DNA from: Methylopila turkensis
GTDB lineage: Bacteria > Pseudomonadota > Alphaproteobacteria > Rhizobiales > Methylopilaceae
Direction: 5' to 3'
DNA length: 64,000 nt
Assembly (NCBI RefSeq): GCF_027922325.1
Contig: NZ_BSFL01000005.1
Coordinates: 124,001-188,000, forward strand
Shown: positions 32,213 through 47,400 of the stretch, one piece after another
How positions within the stretch are numbered: position 1 is the first letter of the stretch
Layout of the letters: each line of letters begins with the position of its first letter
Program-made: the position numbers and the translations under genes
Notes under the pieces: model-generated
The model's database searches: none
Seen by the model: only the letters and a program-made list of their open reading frames with translations
Told to the model about the DNA's origin: nothing

Positions 32213-32584
32213 TCAGGTGATCCGGGGAGGCGGAGTGGCGAAACCGACGTGGACGCCGTCGAGGCCGGGGCACGGGGACCGGACCGACGGGGACCGCTGG
32301 GCGATCGCCGCCCATGAAGCGAGGGCGGCCGGAAGCGGCGCGACGCACGGGGCGGAGCATTCGGCGGCGCCCGAGCCGGCATGTCCGAGCGCGGCGGCCG
32401 AGCAGGGCGCGGAGGTCACGAGCACGGCCTGCTGGCCGGAGGCCGGCGCGAGACGGGAGGCGTGATCGATCTCGACGTGGGACACTGCGAGCAGCAGTAG
32501 GGCGACGAGCGTCGCAAGCGCCGCCGCCTTGCCCGCAAGCGCGCGGATGACTCCTACGGCGTGTGTCCCCGCTTCAGACCGCAT
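32213..32584 (-). CDS. Small exported protein at the end of the Czc operon
   Basis: 123 residues with one strong hydrophobic segment (AAALATLVALLLLAVSHVEI, signal or anchor), a His/Asp pair after it, and a Cys-containing Ala-rich mature part (VTSAPCSAAALGHAG, AECSAPCVAPL). I recognise no family. It overlaps the CDF gene by 11 bp, so it is very likely co-translated with it. Confidence 0.55.
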   Translation of the reverse strand: MRSEAGTHAVGVIRALAGKAAALATLVALLLLAVSHVEIDHASRLAPASGQQAVLVTSAPCSAAALGHAGSGAAECSAPCVAPLPAALASWAAIAQRSPSVRSPCPGLDGVHVGFATPPPRIT

Positions 32585-33542
32585 GGGCGGGCGCCAGCGG
32601 ACAGGAGCCCGTCGCGAGCTCGATCTGGATCGTCGGGTGGGCGATGCCGAAGCGCTCCTCGAGCTCCTCGGCGACCGAGCGCATGGCCGCGTCGCCCGGA
32701 TGGCCCGAGGGCATGACGAGATGGGCGGTGAGCGCCGTCTCGGTCGTGCTCATCGGCCAGACGTGGAGGTCGTGGACCTCGACGACCCCAGGACGCTCCT
32801 GGAGGAAGGCGGCGACGGCCGCGGGGTCGATGCCCGGCGGGGTCGCGTCGAGCGACATGGTCACGCTGTCGCGCAGCAGTCCCCACGTCCCGATCGTGAT
32901 CACCGCGGCGATCATCAGGCTCACCACGGGGTCGAGCCATTCCCATCCGGTCACGATCACCAGCAGCCCGGCGACGATCACGGCGACCGAGACGCCCGCA
33001 TCCGCCAGCATGTGGAGGTAGGCCCCCTTGATGTTGATGTCGCCCTTGCGCCCGGACATGAACAGGAACGCGGTGAAACCGTTGATCAGCACGCCGATGG
33101 CGGCGACGACCATGACGGTCACGCCGGCGACGGGCCGGGGGTCGAAGAAGCGCTGGATCGCCTCCCAGGTGATCATCCCGACCGCGATCAGCAGGAAGAT
33201 CGCGTTGAACAACGCCGCCATGATCGAGGACGAGCGCAGGCCATAGGAAAAGCGTGGCGACGGCGGTCGGCTGGCAAGCGTCGCGGCGATCCATGCGACC
33301 ACGAGGCCGAGCACGTCGGACAGGTTGTGGCCCGCGTCCGCCACAAGGGCGAGCGAGTTGCTGGCGTAGCCGTAGCCCGCCTCGATGACGACGAAGACGG
33401 TGTTGAGTCCGATGCCGATCGCGAACGCCTTGCCGAAGCTGGCGGGCGCATGCGCGTGCCCGCCCGGTCCATGGGAGTGGCCGGACTCGACCTTGCCGCC
33501 ATGTTCGTGGTCGTGCCCGGCGTGGTCGTCGGATGCCGTCAT
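32574..33542 (-). CDS. czcD: CDF-family zinc/cobalt/cadmium exporter (CzcD-like)
   Basis: 322 residues. A His-rich N-terminus (HDHEHGGKVESGHSHGPGGH) precedes six membrane helices and a C-terminal cytoplasmic domain (about 225-310). The transport-site residues are seen in SNSLALVADAGHNLSD (Asp/His/Asp of helix 2) and GAYLHMLADAGVSV (His/Asp of helix 5). The His/Asp set points to zinc-type divalent ions. It pumps the ion from cytoplasm to periplasm in exchange for protons and here works beside the CzcCBA efflux system. Confidence 0.92.
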   Translation of the reverse strand: MTASDDHAGHDHEHGGKVESGHSHGPGGHAHAPASFGKAFAIGIGLNTVFVVIEAGYGYASNSLALVADAGHNLSDVLGLVVAWIAATLASRPPSPRFSYGLRSSSIMAALFNAIFLLIAVGMITWEAIQRFFDPRPVAGVTVMVVAAIGVLINGFTAFLFMSGRKGDINIKGAYLHMLADAGVSVAVIVAGLLVIVTGWEWLDPVVSLMIAAVITIGTWGLLRDSVTMSLDATPPGIDPAAVAAFLQERPGVVEVHDLHVWPMSTTETALTAHLVMPSGHPGDAAMRSVAEELEERFGIAHPTIQIELATGSCPLAPAHAV

Positions 33543-33552
33543 CGTCTCGTCC

Positions 33553-38801
<5,249 letters not shown>

Positions 38802-38805
<4 letters not shown>

Positions 38806-39179
38806 GACAGGTCTCCGGACAGGGCGTTGCGGGTCGCGGCGGTCGCGAGGTCGGCAGGGGTTTCGGATCGAGCGGAAGCGCGGCGCACGTAGCAGGGCGG
38901 CTTCGTCGGGTAGCCCTTGAAGTTCCGCTTCGACCACTTGTGGCCGTGGCCGAGGTGGACGTGTTCGGCATGCGTGTCTGCATGGCCGTCGCCCGCGAAG
39001 TGGCGGACGCGGATGTCCCGGGCGTTGCAGGTCGGCGGCGTGCGGCCGTCATAGACCCAGGCGCCGTCGTAGCCGGGCAGCGGAACGACGCGGGGCGTCG
39101 ATGCGGGCGCCGCCAGCGAAACGGTGGCGGAGGCGAGCAGGAGCGCGGCCGCCGCGAGGGCGGTCTTGGGCGGGGTCAT
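38802..39179 (-). CDS. Exported His-containing protein between czcC and czcB
   Basis: 125 residues with a signal peptide (core ALAAAALLLASATVSLAA). The mature part has two Cys (PPTCNARD and KPPCYVRR) flanking a His-rich centre (GDGHADTHAEHVHLGHGHKW), a likely metal site stabilised by a disulfide. I recognise no family. It overlaps both neighbours by 4 bp, so it is tightly built into the efflux operon and may be a periplasmic metal carrier. Confidence 0.68.
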
Positions 39180-40447
39180 TTGTCTCTCCGGGACAGAACG
39201 AGGGCGGATCCCGTCAGGCCTTCGAGACTGGCGAGCGATGAGTGGAAGGAGACGAGAGCGTCGATCTCCTTGAGCGAGGCTTCCGACAGCGCGGCTCGCG
39301 CATCGAGCAGCTCGAGCAGCGAGTAGCGGCCCTCGCCGTAGCCGGAGCGGATGCTGTCGTAAGCCTCGCGGGCGACGGGCAGAACGTTGGCGCGGGTGAG
39401 CCGGGCCTCGTCATAGGAGCCCCTCAAAGCCTCGTAGGCGTTGCCGACGAGCACCGTCAGGGCCCGCTGGGCCGCGGCCTTCTCGGCTTCGGTCTTGGCG
39501 AGCGTCTCGTTCGCTTCGATCACGCCGCCCTGGTTTCGGTCGAACACCGGGAGCGGCACGCTGAGCGAGGCGATGACAGCGTTCGAGCGGTCCTCACGGT
39601 AATGCCGCCAGCCGACGCCCGCGGTGATGTCGGGCACGGCCTTCGCCTGCGCGGCCGCGAGCAGCGCCCGGCGCTGGGCCCTCACGGCCGTAAAGCGCGT
39701 GAGCTGCGGGGTCTGCAGCGCCCGAGACATCAGAGCGTCGAACGAGGGCGGCGCGCCGATGCGGGAGAGGTCACCGCCGACGGAGACGAAGGACGGCGCC
39801 TTCTCCCCGATCAGCACAGACAGCTCGCGCCGCGCCGCCTGGAACGAGGCCTTCGCCTTGGCGAGTTCGACGCGGGTCGTCTCGGTGGCGAGACGGCCGC
39901 GCGAGATTTCGGCGCTCGACGAGGCGCCGGCCTCCACCCGCCTTTGAAGCAGCGGAGTGAGGCGGTCGAGGTCGTCGACCTGTCCCTCGAGTTCCGCCAC
40001 GCGGGCTTGCGCGCCGAGCGTCCTCGCGAACGCTTCCGCGGTCTCGGCGAGGACCTGGAGCCGGGTCGCGGCCCGGTCCCAGTGCGCCGCGTCGATGTCG
40101 GCGGCGGCGACCGCCATCCGGGCCTCACGCTTGCCTCCGAGTTCGAAGAGCTGGCTAATCTGCAGCGTGGTCTCGGCGGCCTCGAGATTACGCTTGGATC
40201 TCGAGCCAAAGGCGTTGTCGAGCTCGGCGGAGAGCTCGGGATTGGGGAAGACGCCGGACTGGAGGCTCCGGCCGCCCGCCGCCCCGATCTCCCGGTCCGC
40301 GGCAGCGAGACCTGGGCTGGAAGCGACGGCGCGCGACAGCGCCTGAGACAGCGTGAGCGACCGCGACGGTTGCGCGGCGTGCGTCGCCGGCGCGGGAAGC
40401 AGCGCGATCGCCGCCCCCAGCGCAAGCGCGCGGGTTCTGAAAAACAT
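39176..40447 (-). CDS. czcC: TolC-family outer membrane channel, CzcC type
   Basis: 423 residues with a signal peptide (core ALALGAAIALLPAPATHAA) and two helical TolC repeats: SRAVASSPGLAAADREIGAA with VFPNPELSAELDNAF in the first, and VPLPVFDRNQGGVIEANETL with YGEGRYSLLELLDARAALSE in the second. It forms the outer membrane duct of the CzcCBA tripartite pump. First large gene of the efflux operon, with the exported-protein gene at 40519 upstream. Confidence 0.9.
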   Translation of the reverse strand: MFFRTRALALGAAIALLPAPATHAAQPSRSLTLSQALSRAVASSPGLAAADREIGAAGGRSLQSGVFPNPELSAELDNAFGSRSKRNLEAAETTLQISQLFELGGKREARMAVAAADIDAAHWDRAATRLQVLAETAEAFARTLGAQARVAELEGQVDDLDRLTPLLQRRVEAGASSSAEISRGRLATETTRVELAKAKASFQAARRELSVLIGEKAPSFVSVGGDLSRIGAPPSFDALMSRALQTPQLTRFTAVRAQRRALLAAAQAKAVPDITAGVGWRHYREDRSNAVIASLSVPLPVFDRNQGGVIEANETLAKTEAEKAAAQRALTVLVGNAYEALRGSYDEARLTRANVLPVAREAYDSIRSGYGEGRYSLLELLDARAALSEASLKEIDALVSFHSSLASLEGLTGSALVLSRRDK

Positions 40448-40518
40448 GATCTGACCTGATGAACTGACGAGCGGAGGCGCACGCGGCTCAGGCGCGCGCC
40501 GACACGGATTCCGTCAGG

Positions 40519-40920
40519 TCAGGCTCGAGGCGGAGGCAGGTCGATGAGTGGCTCGCGTCCCGCCGTCGAGGGCACGGAAGCCCAGACGAGGGGGGAGCCC
40601 CGCAAGATCGGAGATGTCGCGACCTGGACCATGGGCTCAGGGATGGCGGCGCAGCCATGGCAACCATGGCCGACGATTTGTCCGCTCATGTCCACGTCCC
40701 CGGACTGTCCGTCGGCGTGTACGCCGGAATGGTCCTTCAGGACGCCGGTCGAAGCCTCGGCCGAGACCGCGTAGGAAAGCGCCGAGTCCAGGGTCGAATG
40801 GCCCACCAGGCTTCGTTCGACGGCGTCGCCGACGCCGAAGACGACAAGGCAAAGCGCGACCGCAGCCCGGACGCAGAAGCGCCAGACACGCGTTGATCTC
40901 GCCTTCGACAGAACGTCCAT
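40519..40920 (-). CDS. Exported hypothetical protein at the start of the Czc operon
   Basis: 133 residues from ATG 40920 (ATG 40932 also in frame). One hydrophobic segment (VRAAVALCLVVFGVG) could be a signal or anchor. The mature part has LKDHSGVHADGQSGD and a GHGCHGCAA cluster of His and Cys suited to metal binding. I recognise no family. It is 71 bases from czcC in the same direction. Confidence 0.55.
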   Translation of the reverse strand: MDVLSKARSTRVWRFCVRAAVALCLVVFGVGDAVERSLVGHSTLDSALSYAVSAEASTGVLKDHSGVHADGQSGDVDMSGQIVGHGCHGCAAIPEPMVQVATSPILRGSPLVWASVPSTAGREPLIDLPPPRA

Positions 40921-41015
40921 GCTGCAACGCATCCGGGGAAACGGGGGGCGGTGTCAAGTCCCGTGGCCGCCATGACTCCGCGATCCGATGGTGGCCGGAA
41001 GCCGTCAACGAGTCC

Positions 41016-41441
41016 TTAACCGGGCGCCGCGGCCAGTGCGTCGCCGGGCGAAAGCGCCTCGATGATCCGGCAGTCGCGGACCGCCCCGTGGCCGCATTGA
41101 CGCACCATCCCGCGAAGCTCGTCGCGCAGCGCCTCGAGGTCGGCGATCTTGCGCTCGACCGCTGCGAGGTGGCCCCGCGCGATCTCGTCCACGGCCTCGC
41201 AGGGGCGGTCGCGCTGGTCCGCGAGGTCGAGCAGCGCACGGACCTGGTCGAGCGAGAAGCCAAGGTCGCGCGAGCGGCGGATGAAGCTTAGGCGATTGAG
41301 GTGGCCGCGGTCGTAGGCGCGGTAGTTGCCCGAGGTGCGCCGCGGCTGAGACAGCAGGCCGATGCGCTCGTAGTAGCGGACGGTCTCGACCTTAGTGTCG
41401 GTCGCCCGCCCGAGCTCGCCGATCGCGAACGTATCAGACAT
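41016..41441 (-). CDS. MerR-family metal regulator (ZntR/CadR/PbrR type)
   Basis: 141 residues: the MerR winged-helix (FAIGELGRATDTKVETVRYY, then ERIGLLSQPRRTSGNYRAYD), a dimerisation helix and a C-terminal metal loop. Cys at 81 (DRPCEAVDE), 116 and 124 (QCGHGAVRDCRI) with His118 match the ligand spacing of the Zn/Cd/Pb-sensing group. It is divergent from the metal ATPase gene, with a MerR-type operator between them. Metal binding would twist that promoter and switch on export. Confidence 0.9.
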   Translation of the reverse strand: MSDTFAIGELGRATDTKVETVRYYERIGLLSQPRRTSGNYRAYDRGHLNRLSFIRRSRDLGFSLDQVRALLDLADQRDRPCEAVDEIARGHLAAVERKIADLEALRDELRGMVRQCGHGAVRDCRIIEALSPGDALAAAPG

Positions 41442-41444
41442 CGC

Positions 41445-41475
41445 TTGACCCTGTAGTTGCTACAGGGTCCATATC
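41445..41475 (+). promoter_or_regulatory. MerR-type operator/promoter for the metal ATPase
   Basis: ACCCTGTAG-TTG-CTACAGGGT (41448-41468) is a perfect 9-3-9 palindrome. It lies between TTGACC (-35, 41445-41450) and a weak -10 (CATATC at 41470 or TATCGT at 41472), leaving an over-long 19-21 base spacer, as MerR-regulated promoters have. It lies 33 bases before zntA. Confidence 0.82.
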
Positions 41476-41507
41476 GTGCGTCACGTCGGAATTGTCGAGG
41501 TGACGAA

Positions 41508-43643
41508 ATGGCCGCCGCCAGCGCGCTGAAGCTCCGCATCGAGGGCATGGACTGCGGGTCCTGCGCCGCAAAAATCGAGACCGCTATGCGCCGCCTGCCG
41601 GGCGTCGCCGAGGTCGAGGTGAGCGTCGCCGCGTCCTCAATGTCGATCACGGTCGACGAGGACCGCACCAGCCGCGAGGCGATCCGGGCCAAGGTCGACA
41701 GTCTCGGCTTCAAGGCGATCGATCCGACCGCGGCCGGCCCAGCGGGTCATGATCATCCGGCGACCGAAGGCCCGTGGTGGTCGACCGCGAAGGGCAGGCT
41801 CGTTCTCGCTTCGGGCGCGTTGCTCGCCGGGGCCTGGGGCGTCTCTTGGCTCGAACCGCAGTGGGCGGCGTGGCCCTACGTGGTCGCGGCTTTCGTCGCG
41901 CTCGTTCCCGTGGCTCGGCGCGCCGTCGCCGGCGCGCTCAACGGGACGCCCTTCAGCATCGAAACCCTGATGGCCGTCGCCGCCATCGGCGCGATCGCGA
42001 TCGGGGAGGCGCCCGAGGCCGCAGTCGTGGTGTTCCTGTTCGCGGTCGGCGAGCTGCTCGAAGGTGTGGCGGCGAGGCGCGCCCGGGCCGGGGTGAAGGC
42101 GCTCGTCGACCTGATCCCTCGCTCCGCCCGGCGCATCCGGGGCGGCGCGATCGAGACGGTCCCCGCGACCGACCTCGAGGTCGGCGATCTCGTGCTGGTC
42201 CGACCCGGCGACCGCATCCCGTCGGACGGGACGGTCGCCGAAGGGACCTCCGAGGTGAATGAGGCGCCGATCACTGGCGAGTCACGACCCGTGCTCAAGG
42301 AGGTCGGCGCTAGCGTCTATGCGGGCAGCGTCAACGCCAACGGCGAGCTGCACGTGACGATCACCAAGGCGGCGGCCGACAACACGATCGCCCGCATCGT
42401 CCACATGGTCGAAGAAGCCCAGGCCTCAAAGGCTCCGACCGCGCGCTTCATCGAGCGCTTCAGCCGCTGGTACACGCCCGCCGCCATGGCGTTCGCGCTC
42501 GCCGTCATCATGGTCCCGCCGCTGGTCGCCGACGGCGACTGGCAGACTTGGATCTACCGCGGGCTGGCGGTGCTCCTGATCGCGTGCCCTTGCGCGCTTG
42601 TGATCTCCACGCCTGCGGCGGTCGCCTCGGGCCTCGCATCAGGCGCGCGCCGCGGACTGCTCATCAAGGGCGGCGCGGCGCTCGAGACGCTCGGGCGCGT
42701 CAAGACGGTGGCGTTCGACAAGACGGGCACGCTGACCGAGGGGCGGCCGAAGGTCGTCGAGGTCGTGGCGCTGGACGGCACGGTCGAGGCCGTCCTCGCC
42801 AAGGCCGCCGCGGTGGAGCGCAGCTCGAGCCACCCGCTTGGTCTGGCGATCATCGAGGAGGCCGAGGCGCGGGCGATCGAAATCCCCCGCGCGTTCGGCG
42901 GCGGGATCGCGCTTCCCGGCAAGGCGGTGACGGCCCGGCTGTCGTCGGGCTTCGTTTCCGTGGGCTCGCCGCGGCATGCCTCCGAACAAGACGTCCTGAC
43001 CGCCGAGGCGGCTGGGCGCGTCGCGACGATCGAAACCGAGGGCGCGACTGTCGTGGTCGTGAGCGAGGGCAAGCGGGCGCTCGGACTGATCGCCTTGAAG
43101 GACCGCCCGCGCGAGGACGCCAGGGCGGGACTGGAGCGCCTGCGCGCGCTTGGGCTGCGCACCGTCATGCTGACGGGCGACAACGCGCGCGCCGCCGCCG
43201 CGATCACGGCCGAGCTTGGCGTGGAGCACCGCGCCGAGCTACTGCCCGCCGCCAAGCTCGAGGCCATCTCCGATTATCGCAAGGACGGCCCGGTCGCGAT
43301 GATTGGCGACGGCGTGAACGACGCCCCGGCGCTCGCCGCAGCCTCGGTCGGCGTGGCGATGGGGGGCGGAACCGACGTGGCGCTCGAGACTGCGGATGCG
43401 GCGTTGCTCAAGGACCGCGTCGGCGGCGTGGCGGAGCTCGTGGTCTTGTCCCGCGCCACGCTGTCGAACATCTGGGTCAACGTCACGCTGGCGCTCGGGC
43501 TGAAGGGCGCGTTCCTGGTTGCGACCCTGATCGGCGCGACCCCGCTCTGGATGGCGATCCTCGCCGACACCGGGGCGACGGTGCTGGTCACAGCCAACGC
43601 GCTCCGTCTGCTGCGCTTCGATCCCTCGGCGCCGGCTCGATGA
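41508..43643 (+). CDS. zntA: P1B-type heavy-metal ATPase (Zn/Cd/Pb exporter)
   Basis: 711 residues. N-terminal metal-binding domain with GMDCGSC (about 14-20), a short His stretch (AGHDHPATEG), membrane helices, the actuator loop (EAPITGESRPV), the metal-path CPC in LLIACPCALVIS, the phosphorylation site DKTGTLTEG, and the hinge GDGVNDAPALAAASVG. CPC with a ZntA-like layout and a ZntR/CadR-type regulator indicate divalent Zn/Cd/Pb rather than Cu(I). It pumps the ion to the periplasm using ATP. lspA lies downstream, as in lead/cadmium resistance operons of the pbr type. Confidence 0.92.
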   Translation: MAAASALKLRIEGMDCGSCAAKIETAMRRLPGVAEVEVSVAASSMSITVDEDRTSREAIRAKVDSLGFKAIDPTAAGPAGHDHPATEGPWWSTAKGRLVLASGALLAGAWGVSWLEPQWAAWPYVVAAFVALVPVARRAVAGALNGTPFSIETLMAVAAIGAIAIGEAPEAAVVVFLFAVGELLEGVAARRARAGVKALVDLIPRSARRIRGGAIETVPATDLEVGDLVLVRPGDRIPSDGTVAEGTSEVNEAPITGESRPVLKEVGASVYAGSVNANGELHVTITKAAADNTIARIVHMVEEAQASKAPTARFIERFSRWYTPAAMAFALAVIMVPPLVADGDWQTWIYRGLAVLLIACPCALVISTPAAVASGLASGARRGLLIKGGAALETLGRVKTVAFDKTGTLTEGRPKVVEVVALDGTVEAVLAKAAAVERSSSHPLGLAIIEEAEARAIEIPRAFGGGIALPGKAVTARLSSGFVSVGSPRHASEQDVLTAEAAGRVATIETEGATVVVVSEGKRALGLIALKDRPREDARAGLERLRALGLRTVMLTGDNARAAAAITAELGVEHRAELLPAAKLEAISDYRKDGPVAMIGDGVNDAPALAAASVGVAMGGGTDVALETADAALLKDRVGGVAELVVLSRATLSNIWVNVTLALGLKGAFLVATLIGATPLWMAILADTGATVLVTANALRLLRFDPSAPAR

Positions 43644-43754
43644 GGGTGAACGCAGACAAGACCTTCATGGGTTCGCTCGCCTACACGAGGCCGAGGAAAT
43701 TCAGATCCAAAAGCTGCGGCGGCTCATCGCCGACTGGACGACAGGGTCGCTGCG

Positions 43755-43919
43755 ATGAAGCGGAGTGAATTGATCGCGAACGTGGTGGTCCCGGACATGC
43801 CGACAGGGTCGCCCGGTATGCCGGGGAAGGCCGAGGCATATGAGGTCCTGCTGCTCAAGCGAGACGGCAGCGCCGAGGTGTTCGCGAGCTATCCGGCGAG
43901 TCGCAGCGATGGGAATTGA
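43755..43919 (+). pseudogene. Remnant of a DUF411 metal-binding protein gene
   Basis: A 54-codon frame whose middle (VVVPDMPTGSPGMPGKAEAY) closely follows the C-terminal DUF411 block of the intact gene at 30514 (LAVPGMPIGSPGM). The signal peptide and CGCC domain are missing. Just before it (43660-43758) another open frame ends in QKLRRLIADWTTGSLR and overlaps it as ATGA, also apparently a gene tail. Together they suggest a deletion between zntA and lspA that left two 3' stubs. Confidence 0.6.
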
Positions 43920-44424
43920 CGGGCGGCGGAAAGCGCACGTGTTCGAACGTCGGCATGCAGTGATCGTTGGATCTGTTTTCGCCGCGGCCGCCTCTGACCT
44001 GCTACTGAAGGGCATGGCGAAGGCCGGGATCGGCGATGGGTCGACTCCGTTCCTGCCATTCCTCAGTCTTCACCTGCAGGAGAACACCGGGATCAGCTTC
44101 AGCCTGTTTCCGGCGGAGGCGGATGGTGCCCTCCTGCTGCTGATCCTCGTCCAGTTCGCCGGAACGCTGTTCGTCGGCTGGCTCCTCGTGCGGGCGACCA
44201 CCACGCCCGAGCGCCTCGGTTTCTCGCTGATCGTCGGAGGCGCGATCGGCAATCTGGTCGACCGCATCGCGAACGGTGCGGTGACCGATTTCCTGCACCT
44301 TCACCCCTTCGACGTCAGTCTTTTCACGTTCAATTTCGCCGACGTCCTCATCACCCTCGGCGTGTGCCTGGTCTTGTTCGACGTGGTCGCCGGACGAAGC
44401 CCGGCCGCCGACGGCGACGTCTAA
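43909..44424 (+). CDS. lspA: Lipoprotein signal peptidase LspA (metal-cluster copy)
   Basis: 171 residues with four hydrophobic helices. The two catalytic Asp are in GGAIGNLVDRI and FNFADVLITLG, and the conserved LQENTGISFSLF segment is present. It cleaves prolipoprotein signal peptides. A copy beside a Zn/Cd/Pb ATPase matches pbr-type operons, in which a signal peptidase gene accompanies the ATPase. ATG 43909 overlaps the DUF411 remnant. Its 3' end overlaps the convergent cusA gene by 4 bp. Confidence 0.9.
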   Translation: MGIDGRRKAHVFERRHAVIVGSVFAAAASDLLLKGMAKAGIGDGSTPFLPFLSLHLQENTGISFSLFPAEADGALLLLILVQFAGTLFVGWLLVRATTTPERLGFSLIVGGAIGNLVDRIANGAVTDFLHLHPFDVSLFTFNFADVLITLGVCLVLFDVVAGRSPAADGDV

Positions 44425-47400
44425 TTCAATCCTTGAGGCAGAAGGGTTCTGCGCCCAGCCTCCGTGGCCAGCCCATACCCCTTCACTAAGCCATAGACTG
44501 CGGGAATCACCACCAGCGTCAGCACCGTTGACGAGACCATGCCGCCGATCATCGGGACGGCGATGCGCTGCATGACCTCGGAGCCGGCGCCCGTGCTCCA
44601 AAGGATCGGCAGCAGTCCGGCCATGATGGCGACCACGGTCATCATCTTCGGCCTCACGCGCTCGACCGCTCCGATCATGATCGCGTCGTGCAGGTCGTCG
44701 CGCGTAAACGCCTTGCCCTCGGCCGCCCGGCGCGCCTTCACCTCTTCGAGCGCGTGGTCGAGGTAAATGAGCATGATCACGCCCGTCTCGGCCGCGACGC
44801 CCGCGAGCGCGATGAAGCCGACGGCGACCGCTACCGACAGGTTGAACCCGAGCCACCACATCAGCCAGAGCCCGCCGACCAGCGCAAAGGGGAGCGAGAG
44901 CATGACGATCAGCGTCTCGGTCAGGCGGCGGAAATTGAGGTAGAGCAGCAGGAAGATGAGGCCGAGCGTCAGCGGCACGACGATCTTCAGCCGCGCCTCC
45001 GCCCGCTCCAGATATTCGAACTGCCCGCTCCACTCGATCGAAGATCCGGTCGGTAGCGCGACCCGCTCGGCCACCGCTTTCCGCGCATCCGCGACATAGC
45101 CGCCGAGGTCCCGCCCGACGATGTCGACGAAGATGTAGATCGCGAGCCTGCCGTTTTCGGTCCGGATCGAGGTCGGCCCGCGGGTGCGCTTGATGCTGGC
45201 GACCTCTCCGAGCGGCACCGTCCCGCCAGCCGCCATCGGCACCAGGACTTCGCGTCCGATCGACTGGGGATCGCTGCGCAGGTCCCGGGGGTAGCGGACA
45301 TTGACGGCGTAGCGCTCGCGGCCCTCCACCGTGGTCGTCACTGTCTCGCCGCCGAGCGCGGTCGCGATCACGTCCTGCACGTCGCTCACCATCAGTCCGT
45401 AGCGGGCGAGCGCCGAGCGGTCCGGCGTGATGTCGAGGTAGTAGCCGCCGATGACGCGCTCGGCGTAAGCGCTCGACGTGCCCGGCACGGTCTTGACCGC
45501 CTGCTCGACCTCGCGGGCGAGCTTCTCCATCTCCACAAGGTCGGATCCGTAGACCTTGATCCCGACGGGCGTGCGGATGCCCGTCGCCAACATGTCGATG
45601 CGGGCGCGGATCGGCATGGTCCAGGCGTTGGAAACGCCCGGAAACTGGAGGGCCTTGTCCATCTCGGCCTTGAGGCTCTCGGTCGTCACGCCTGGCCGCC
45701 ACTCGGCCTTCGGCTTCAGGTTGATGATGGTCTCGGTCATCTCGCTCGGCGCCGGGTCGGTCGCGGTCGCTGCGCGTCCCGCCTTGCCGTAGACGGAGGC
45801 GACCTCCGGAAACGACTTGATGATCCTGTCCTGCGTCTGCAGCAGCTTGGTGGAGCGCGAGACCGAGATGCCCGGCAGCGTCGTCGGCATGTACATCAGC
45901 GTGCCCTCGTCGAGCGGAGGCATGAACTCGGAGCCGAGCTGGGTCGCGGGCCACCAGGAAGCGCCGAGCGCGGCGAGCGCCAGCAGGATCGTCAGCGTCT
46001 TGGCCTTGAGCACGCCGCGGATGAGCGGGCGGTAAAGCCATATCAGCAGGCGGTTCACCGGATTCTTGTGCTCGGGAACGATCCGGCCGCGCACGAAGAG
46101 CACCATCAGCGCCGGGACCAGGGTGACCGACAGCATGGCAGCGGCCGCCATCGCGAAGGTCTTGGTGAAGGCGAGCGGCCCGAACAGGCGGCCCTCCTGG
46201 CTCTCCAGCGTGAAGATCGGCAGGAACGACACGGTGATGATGAGGAGGCTGAAGAACAGCGACGGGCCGACCTCCTGCGCCGCCTCGATCACGACCTCCA
46301 CCCGCGGTTTGCCCTGCGCCGCCCGTTCCAGGTGCTTGTGGGCGTTCTCGATCATGACGATGGCGGCGTCGATCATGGCGCCGACCGCGATCGCGATGCC
46401 GCCGAGGCTCATGATGTTGGCGCCGATCCCGAGCGCCTTCATCGCCCCGAACGCCATGAGGATGCCGACGGGCAGCATCAGGATCGCGACCAGCGCGCTG
46501 CGGACGTGGAGAAGGAAGACGATGGTCACCAGGGCGACGACGATGCTCTCCTCGACCAGCGTCGATTTCAGCGTCTCGATCGCGGCCTCGATCAGGTGCG
46601 AGCGGTCGTAGACCGGAAGGATCTCGGTGCCCGCGGGCAGGCTCGGCACGAGCGCCGCGATCTTCGCCTTGACGTTGCCGATGACTTCGAGGGCGTTGGC
46701 GCCGAAGCGCTGCAGCACGATGCCGCTCGCGACCTCGCCCTCGCCGTTGAGCTCGGCGATCCCGCGCCGCTCGTCCGGCCCGAGCTCGACACGGGCGACG
46801 TCCTTCACGAGGACGGGCGTGCCGCCATCGACCTTCAGAACGGCGTTCTCGATGTCGGCGACGCCCTTGAGGTAGCCGCGGCCCCGAACCATGAACTCGA
46901 ACTCGCTGAGCTCGAGCGTCCGCCCGCCGGTGTCCATGTTGCTGCCGCGGACGACGTCGCGGACCTTCGACAACGGGATGCCGAGCGCACGAAGCCGCTG
47001 GGGATCGACCACGACGTTGTACTGCTTGGCGAAGCCGCCGACGCTCGCGACCTCCGCGACGCCCTCCGCCGCCGACGCCCCGAAGCGCACTTGCCAATCC
47101 TGGGTCGATCGGGTCTCGGCCAGCGTCTGGTTCTTCGCCGTGACGGCGTATTGGTAGACCCAGCCCACCCCTGTCGCGTCCGGCCCGAGCGTCGGCGTGA
47201 CGTTCGAGGGCAATCGCGGCGCGGCGGCGCTGAGGAACTCCAGCACGCGCGAGCGCGCCCAATAGGGGTCCGTGCCGTCCTGGAAGATCACGTAGACGAA
47301 GGACACGCCGAAGAACGAGAAGCCGCGCACGACCTTCGACTTCGGCACGGTCAGCATGGCGGTCGTCAGCGGATAGGTGACCTGGTCCTCGACCACCTGC

